Part shown: positions 24,342 through 28,885 of the stretch, piece by piece
Layout of the letters: each line of letters opens with the position of its first letter
How positions within the stretch are numbered: the stretch's first letter is position 1
Assembly: GCA_023229985.1 (NCBI GenBank)
Contig: JALNYF010000027.1
Coordinates: 1 to 28,885 of the forward strand
Source of the DNA: Bacteroidales bacterium
GTDB taxonomy: Bacteria > Bacteroidota > Bacteroidia > Bacteroidales > WCHB1-69
Reading direction: 5' to 3'
Length of the DNA: 28,885 nt
Position numbers and translations under genes: made by a program
The notes under the pieces: model-generated
The model's input: the letters and a program-made list of their open reading frames with translations, nothing else
Told to the model about the DNA's origin: nothing
The model's database searches: none

Positions 24342-25916
24342 TCAAATATCACGCAGGAGAATGATTCCCATATCACCTTTCATTTTGTATTGTCCAAATA
24401 GTGCCGGAGAAAAGTTAAAGATATTGAAATTTGGGTCGTCAAAATGGGGATTAGTTAAAAACGGGTGATAAGAGATTTGATGATATTCTAATTTCTTGTT
24501 TGGTAGGGTAGATATATCATAATTAATTGGTTTATAATTAATTAATTTATCAAATTTACTTTTACTTTTCCCCGGTGCAGAAATTTCAAAATGCATGCAA
24601 GGAGTATTGCAATAGAGTGTAAAATAACCGTTTTCATCACTATACGTATTCATTCCGATTTGAAAGTATTCATTCCACCCGCGAATAACGGCGCCTTCAA
24701 TGGGTTGGCGTGTACGTTCGTCTTCAATTCTTCCGGTAATGCAAATATTGTTATATCCTAACATATTGTAGTAATTGACGGGACGCTTATAAGGGCGGGC
24801 TGTGTAATTTTTAAATAGGTTTGCGATAGAGTTCCCCGATTTTACGCTCCCGATGATGGTATATTTTCCGTCACTGGTTGTAGTTTTGCCTTTATGATTG
24901 AGCAATCCGGTGAATTGGGCTTCAAAATGCGTATTGGGCATATCCTGAAATTCCCACCAACCGAATCCGCAGCCGCCGGCGTCGCGCGTAAGCTGATAGG
25001 CTTCTTGCATAAAAAGCAGTTGTTCGATATATAGAATGGAATCATTATCCGCCGGCAATCCCGTTTCCCCAATCATCCACGGTTTGTGAATGTATTTTGA
25101 ATACCAATATATTTCACTGGGTACACGAAGTGGATGATAGGTGTGAATTTCTACAAAATCAACCGGCAAGAGGGAAGCATCCCATTCAAAAACTTCGATG
25201 GGTTCCGAAAAGCCAATCGTAAATAACTGATTTGGCGCGTATTGTCGCATCATTTCCCGCCAATGGTTTACAATTTTGATAGCTTCTGTTTTCTTACGTT
25301 TCGGGGCAGGGTCAAAATAGAGTGGTTCATTCATAAAATCGTAAGCAAAAACCGTGGGATTCTGACTTAATTGCTGCAATAATTGAATGGTAAAATTCTC
25401 AATTTCAGGATTATTGATAGGCGGACGAATCAGCAGCATAATTCGCAATCCTTTTTGCTGTGCCAATGTCGTCAATTTACGGAATCCTTCGATGATGGCT
25501 TGCACATCTTTGTGATTATCAATATAAAACTTACGATTGGCAGCATAGTAGTAATGATTGTTTTCATCTTGGCCCATTCTATCCATACATATTCGTAATG
25601 TATTGAATCCCATTTCTTTAATAAGTTGAAAATGCCCTAATAGTTGATTCTCGACTGCTTCCGGTGTTTGCGATTCTACATAGCCGACCGAATCGTAATC
25701 CACGTGCGGGGCAACCACAAACAGATTATCGTAGTTTTGGTATGAGACAATATAATTGAGCATGATAGGGAAGAAAACAGTATCTTTATATTGGAAATGA
25801 TTGTCTTCCAAGTAGATAAATTCAGTTTCGGCTATATTTTCGGGAGATTGTTGGCACGAAATCATTCCCAAAAAGAACATCAAACAGAGATAATAGAAGC
25901 AGAATTTCTTGATCAC
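24342..25916 (-). CDS. Glycoside-hydrolase (TIM-barrel, GH5-like) lipoprotein with carboxypeptidase-like regulatory domain
   Basis: A 524-residue lipoprotein from a GTG at 25916 (VIKKFCFYYLCLMFFLGMISC), which gives a good signal peptide and starts seven bases after the upstream stop. A TTG at 25961 would overlap that gene and is less likely. The lipobox is GMISC. Residues up to about 390 form a clan-A-type beta/alpha barrel: GFNTLRICMDRMG, GLRIMLLIRPP, proposed acid/base E197 in YDFMNEPLY, VEIHTYHP, and proposed nucleophile E284 in MIGETGLP. This resembles cellulase/mannanase-like families. The C-terminal part has a carboxypeptidase-D-regulatory-like beta sandwich (ITGRIEDERTRQPIEGAVIR, SDENGYFTLYC). 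It is probably surface or periplasmic and acts on a beta-linked glycan; the substrate is unknown. No SusC/SusD pair is adjacent in the window. Confidence 0.78.
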   Translation of the reverse strand: MIKKFCFYYLCLMFFLGMISCQQSPENIAETEFIYLEDNHFQYKDTVFFPIMLNYIVSYQNYDNLFVVAPHVDYDSVGYVESQTPEAVENQLLGHFQLIKEMGFNTLRICMDRMGQDENNHYYYAANRKFYIDNHKDVQAIIEGFRKLTTLAQQKGLRIMLLIRPPINNPEIENFTIQLLQQLSQNPTVFAYDFMNEPLYFDPAPKRKKTEAIKIVNHWREMMRQYAPNQLFTIGFSEPIEVFEWDASLLPVDFVEIHTYHPLRVPSEIYWYSKYIHKPWMIGETGLPADNDSILYIEQLLFMQEAYQLTRDAGGCGFGWWEFQDMPNTHFEAQFTGLLNHKGKTTTSDGKYTIIGSVKSGNSIANLFKNYTARPYKRPVNYYNMLGYNNICITGRIEDERTRQPIEGAVIRGWNEYFQIGMNTYSDENGYFTLYCNTPCMHFEISAPGKSKSKFDKLINYKPINYDISTLPNKKLEYHQISYHPFLTNPHFDDPNFNIFNFSPALFGQYKMKGDMGIILLRDI

Positions 25917-25923
25917 AAATGTC

Positions 25924-26844
25924 TTATTTTTTATCAATAATCGATTGTTTGGCTGCTGCAATACTAACGTTCAAATCAAACCCGATAAGGATAAACATTG
26001 AATTCCAATATATCCATAACAAGATGGCTAAGATGGCACCGATTGACCCGTAAATTAGGTTGTAATTTCCAAAATTGGAAAAATAATAGTTTAAAACAAC
26101 CATTATCAGTACCATTGAAATGCAGGCAAAAGTGGACCCTACCGAAAAAAAATGGTAATTTTTTTTATTCGTAGGAGCTAAGTAATAGAATGAGGATATG
26201 AAAACATAAACCAAGAAAAAGAGAAGCAGCCACTTAAAAGTAGAAATAACGTAGTAATATAGTTTAGGAGAATTAAACAAATGAGAATCAAGGTACTTCA
26301 TCCCGGCAGATGTGCCAATAAAAATGCCGACTGCCAAAATAATCACGCTTGTCCAAATGCAGATGATCATTAAGTCGTTGAGCAGTCGTTTGAAAAATGA
26401 ACGTTTTTGAATTTTGTAATAAGTTGTATTTAAGATACTTATGATAGAATCAACGCAAATCATCACTAATACAAATCCGAATAGAAATGAGATAGAAACC
26501 AATGTGACATTTTGTTTATTAATCACTTCTGTTATCATATTCGAAATGGCGGGCCAAACATAATCAGGCACCATGGATTCAATGAAGTTGAGGATGGTCG
26601 TTCTTACGGATGTTCCCAAGTATGAAATGATTGAAAACAGGGCAATGATAATCGGGATGATGGCGACGAAGATGCGATAGGTCATAGCGGCAGCGCGATG
26701 TGCCAAGATTCCTTTTCTAAGTGCTTCAATGAAAAAGTGTAAAACATAACCTACCGGTACCCCTTGACAGCCCGGCAGGACAATTCGGTTTAGAATTTTG
26801 AGAAGGTTACTGATGAATGGAATTTCGGTAAGTCTAATTTTCAT
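25924..26844 (-). CDS. YihY/BrkB family inner-membrane protein
   Basis: A 306-residue integral membrane protein with about six predicted transmembrane helices. Family features are RKGILAHRAAAMTYRIFVAIIP near residue 50, the helix SISFLFGFVLVMICVDSII, and the C-terminal YGSIGAILAILLWIYWNSMFILIGFDLN, which is the YihY/UPF0761 signature. It was once annotated as ribonuclease BN in error; the true role is unknown, with suggestions of transport or envelope functions. The start ATG lies within the end of the Omp28-like gene (11-base overlap), and the next gene begins seven bases after its stop, so it is part of a four-gene transcript. Confidence 0.9.
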   Translation of the reverse strand: MKIRLTEIPFISNLLKILNRIVLPGCQGVPVGYVLHFFIEALRKGILAHRAAAMTYRIFVAIIPIIIALFSIISYLGTSVRTTILNFIESMVPDYVWPAISNMITEVINKQNVTLVSISFLFGFVLVMICVDSIISILNTTYYKIQKRSFFKRLLNDLMIICIWTSVIILAVGIFIGTSAGMKYLDSHLFNSPKLYYYVISTFKWLLLFFLVYVFISSFYYLAPTNKKNYHFFSVGSTFACISMVLIMVVLNYYFSNFGNYNLIYGSIGAILAILLWIYWNSMFILIGFDLNVSIAAAKQSIIDKK

Positions 26845-27703
26845 TCAAAAAAGGGCATGATTCAACTTGAATAACTTCTTTGGTTTCGGTATCGTGCAAT
26901 ATGGCAATGACTTTGCAGTTTGCAAAATTCCAATTCTTCCCACCAAAATTCATTTGGTATGATTTGGTATATGCCTCACCTTTGTTTACATGTCCGTTTT
27001 CTGATATACGTACACCATAAGTGCCATTCATTGAACCTCTTAATACATGATTATGCACGTATAACGTATCTGTCGTCAGGCCTACTTTTTGTGGTGCAAT
27101 GATTCCGTCTTCCGTAATGTACAAAGACAACTGCACGGGATTAGGATAATTGTCAATGATGGTTGTTTTCGTGTGTGTAGCAAGTCTTTGGTTAGCAGCG
27201 TCAAATTCGTTAATGATTTGGATGGCAGCTATTCTTTTGCTCCGATCTACACTTTGAACGGTGGTTTGCCATAACTCTTTATCCAAAGAATATTCGCCGT
27301 TATATTGAACTCGATTGACCATAGCGCAAGGAGGATTAAAAGGTCCGAAATCGGTTTCTATCGTATTGCCCTCCGGTGTACGAAAGTCGGTGGGAAAACT
27401 TGCAGAAGGAGCTGCCAAAGAACCTATGTGCAAAGCAACGGCAACGAGTGTATCGTGATAGACATTGATCATATCGTGAAGAATTGCGTGACCATCAGGG
27501 CAATTGGTGCACTTGTGTGCGGTAAAATCTTCGATTAATATTTTGCGATAAACAGATGCCGTGTCTATGTTCGGAAAAGTAACTGTAGTCGGGATGCTTT
27601 CATCTGGTGTAATATACGGACCTTCAATCTTTTCGCACGAAAGCAGTAGGGCAATCATGCCCATTCCAAATGTAATTTTACTGAATAATTTAATTGTTTT
27701 CAT
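26834..27703 (-). CDS. Omp28-related lipoprotein with thioredoxin-like CxxC
   Basis: A 289-residue lipoprotein with lipobox LLSC (C23). The segment KILIEDFTAHKCTNCPDGHAIL (residues 54-75) is the signature of Omp28-related outer-membrane proteins of Bacteroidota, first described in Porphyromonas gingivalis, and has a thioredoxin-like fold with C65-T-N-C68. Later parts (HIGSLAAPSASFPTDFRTPEG; PFNPPCAMVNRVQYNGEY) match the family's conserved core, followed by a beta-rich C-terminal domain with YGVRISENG. It is likely an outer-membrane or periplasmic lipoprotein, possibly with redox activity; its partner is unknown. It starts 12 bases after the DUF6029 gene and overlaps the YihY gene by 11 bases. 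Confidence 0.88.
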   Translation of the reverse strand: MKTIKLFSKITFGMGMIALLLSCEKIEGPYITPDESIPTTVTFPNIDTASVYRKILIEDFTAHKCTNCPDGHAILHDMINVYHDTLVAVALHIGSLAAPSASFPTDFRTPEGNTIETDFGPFNPPCAMVNRVQYNGEYSLDKELWQTTVQSVDRSKRIAAIQIINEFDAANQRLATHTKTTIIDNYPNPVQLSLYITEDGIIAPQKVGLTTDTLYVHNHVLRGSMNGTYGVRISENGHVNKGEAYTKSYQMNFGGKNWNFANCKVIAILHDTETKEVIQVESCPFLNEN

Positions 27704-27715
27704 GATAAAAATGGT

Positions 27716-28885
27716 TTAAAAGGAAGTGGTAACTGAAAGTCCTAATCCGTAGGAGGCGGGAACCGTTCTGCAAACGCCGCCGATGCATAAAATACCTTCT
27801 TTGGTTTTACCGAAATTGAGTGCGATGCGGGTAGTCTTGATAACGAAAGCAGCTGCAATGTTGTAGTAATGAATGCGAAGTGCAGATTCATTATTTCCAT
27901 AATTCCATTGGTCTGAAACGGAAATGAACCATTTAGGAGAAATGGAATATTCAATTAATCCGTACAGCCAGCTGCCGTTATCTTCTTTGGCATACAAGTG
28001 GTCAATTTCCATTTTTAGTGCGTGTTTGGCGTTAATTTTGCAACTAACCTTTGCCATTACATTGTGTCCTTTGAACAAATTGCCCTCATGTCCCTGCAAA
28101 ATTTCTGTATTGTAGGTAATGAAGTTATAGGCTAAATCCAATTTCCAGCGTTTATCAAAACGGTGGCCGATTTCAACGCCCACATCTTGATAGAGAAGAT
28201 TATCTCCGCATTTGAAAAAATTGGAGGTGTAACCCTCTGTTCCGGTGACAGTTCCGATGGAATCGGCAGTCGGCACCAATTGTTTGGCGAGGTCATGAAA
28301 ACGGGAATAGTTGAGGGCAATATCGACCCCATATTTCCCGCCCAATTTGCTTTTCTTGGGAATTTGGTAATTGATTTGAGCTTGCGCTCCGATTTGTCCG
28401 TTGGGTTGGCTGGCATAACTGTAATTCCCTAACAATGCGTATGAATATTGGCGATTGATTGCCGGTACATTATTAATGGACAATAGGGAAGTGGTGGCTG
28501 AGGTATTGCGACGGGAACGAAAATCCATATTGTCGGAGCGGATAAATGAGGCGGAAATACCTAAACCTTTCATTGAGTAAGTAGCTGAAACGTACAGAGC
28601 CTCACCATCTTTGTAAATGTATTGATTGGTTTTATTTGGGTCGTTGATTTTATGGGCGTACTCGGTTTCCAAGCGGAAGCCTTTGTAGCCGAAATTCAAG
28701 CGTGCCGCCCATGTAGCAACATTTTGCGGAAATTTGTCCGCAGCAATAATTCCGTTGATGGTAGTTGTATCGTTTAATTGATAAGTAAGATACATATCAT
28801 TTTCACTTTTTTCGTATTTGCTGACAAAACTCCCGCCGATAGTGGTTGTAAATCCCTTTTCTGCCATTTTCGGGATAAAATCAGC
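27716..28885 (-). CDS. DUF6029-family outer-membrane beta-barrel protein, 3' part
   Basis: The frame is open to the window edge, so the N-terminus is missing; 389 residues are visible, and the ATG at 28867 is probably internal. The sequence is a run of alternating amphipathic strands (for example FRLETEYAHKIND, GEALYVSATYSMKG, KLDLAYNFITYN, KWFISVSDQWNYG) and ends in phenylalanine (GLSVTTSF), typical of an outer-membrane barrel. The segment VPAINRQYSYALLGNYSYASQPNGQIGAQ resembles the conserved core of Bacteroidota DUF6029 proteins, which have no known function. It is the first gene seen of a transcript with the Omp28-like, YihY and glycoside-hydrolase genes, so all may act at the cell envelope. 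Confidence 0.8.
   Translation of the reverse strand, partial: ADFIPKMAEKGFTTTIGGSFVSKYEKSENDMYLTYQLNDTTTINGIIAADKFPQNVATWAARLNFGYKGFRLETEYAHKINDPNKTNQYIYKDGEALYVSATYSMKGLGISASFIRSDNMDFRSRRNTSATTSLLSINNVPAINRQYSYALLGNYSYASQPNGQIGAQAQINYQIPKKSKLGGKYGVDIALNYSRFHDLAKQLVPTADSIGTVTGTEGYTSNFFKCGDNLLYQDVGVEIGHRFDKRWKLDLAYNFITYNTEILQGHEGNLFKGHNVMAKVSCKINAKHALKMEIDHLYAKEDNGSWLYGLIEYSISPKWFISVSDQWNYGNNESALRIHYYNIAAAFVIKTTRIALNFGKTKEGILCIGGVCRTVPASYGLGLSVTTSF

Noticed and set aside
25917..25961. TTG start for the glycoside-hydrolase lipoprotein
   Set aside because: It would overlap the YihY gene by 38 bases and add 15 residues before the signal peptide; the GTG at 25916 gives a normal signal peptide.
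1..28885. Insertion sequences, CRISPR arrays, tRNA or rRNA genes, prophage
   Set aside because: No transposase, terminal inverted repeats, spaced direct repeats, tRNA-like folds or phage genes were recognised; the single Xer protein looks like a housekeeping recombinase.

Overview
This window is a chromosomal segment of a member of the Bacteroidota, most likely a Bacteroidales-type anaerobe. The evidence is internal. Two secreted proteins end in type IX secretion (T9SS) sorting domains. There are PCMD, BACON-like, Omp28 and DUF6029 family proteins. Promoters match the Bacteroidota -7 box TAnnTTTG, and almost no gene has a Shine-Dalgarno (SD) sequence. The DNA is AT-rich and gene-dense. I see no insertion sequence, prophage, CRISPR array, rRNA or tRNA gene. 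Most of the window is ordinary core genome.

Layout: 1-3477 (+) holds the 3' part of a gingipain-adhesin-like T9SS protein, a D-2-hydroxyacid dehydrogenase and aroB. 3489-6695 (-) holds a Spy-like periplasmic protein gene and a tight group read as a 16-repeat YwqK/MORN-type protein, a metallo-beta-lactamase-fold hydrolase and folE. 6822-12132 (+) holds rpsU, a terminator, xerC, hpf, a phosphopantetheinyl transferase and an AddA-like helicase-nuclease. 12284-16803 (+) holds a second T9SS protein, a LuxC-type acyl-CoA reductase, recA and a TPR lipoprotein. 16947-19454 (-) holds a lone Eco57I-type DNA methyltransferase, divergent from queH (19831-20397, +). 20560-24219 (-) holds meaB preceded by two related cysteine-rich mini-lipoproteins, then groEL and groES. 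24342-28885 (-) holds a glycoside-hydrolase lipoprotein, a YihY membrane protein, an Omp28-like lipoprotein and a 5'-truncated DUF6029 outer-membrane protein.

The most interesting signal is translational. In a phylum where the anti-SD of 16S rRNA is normally masked by ribosomal protein bS21, only two genes here carry clear SD sequences: rpsU, which encodes bS21 itself, and hpf, a ribosome hibernation factor in the same gene group. The hpf SD lies inside a 13-base palindrome that could mask it. Other points worth checking are the pair of DCxC/WDG lipoproteins ahead of meaB, the methyltransferase that lacks a nuclease domain and has a possible leader ORF, and eight promoters that share an extended TAnnTTTGC(A/C) motif.

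I did not find a clearly new multi-gene system. Functions are read from motifs and remembered family features, not from database searches.
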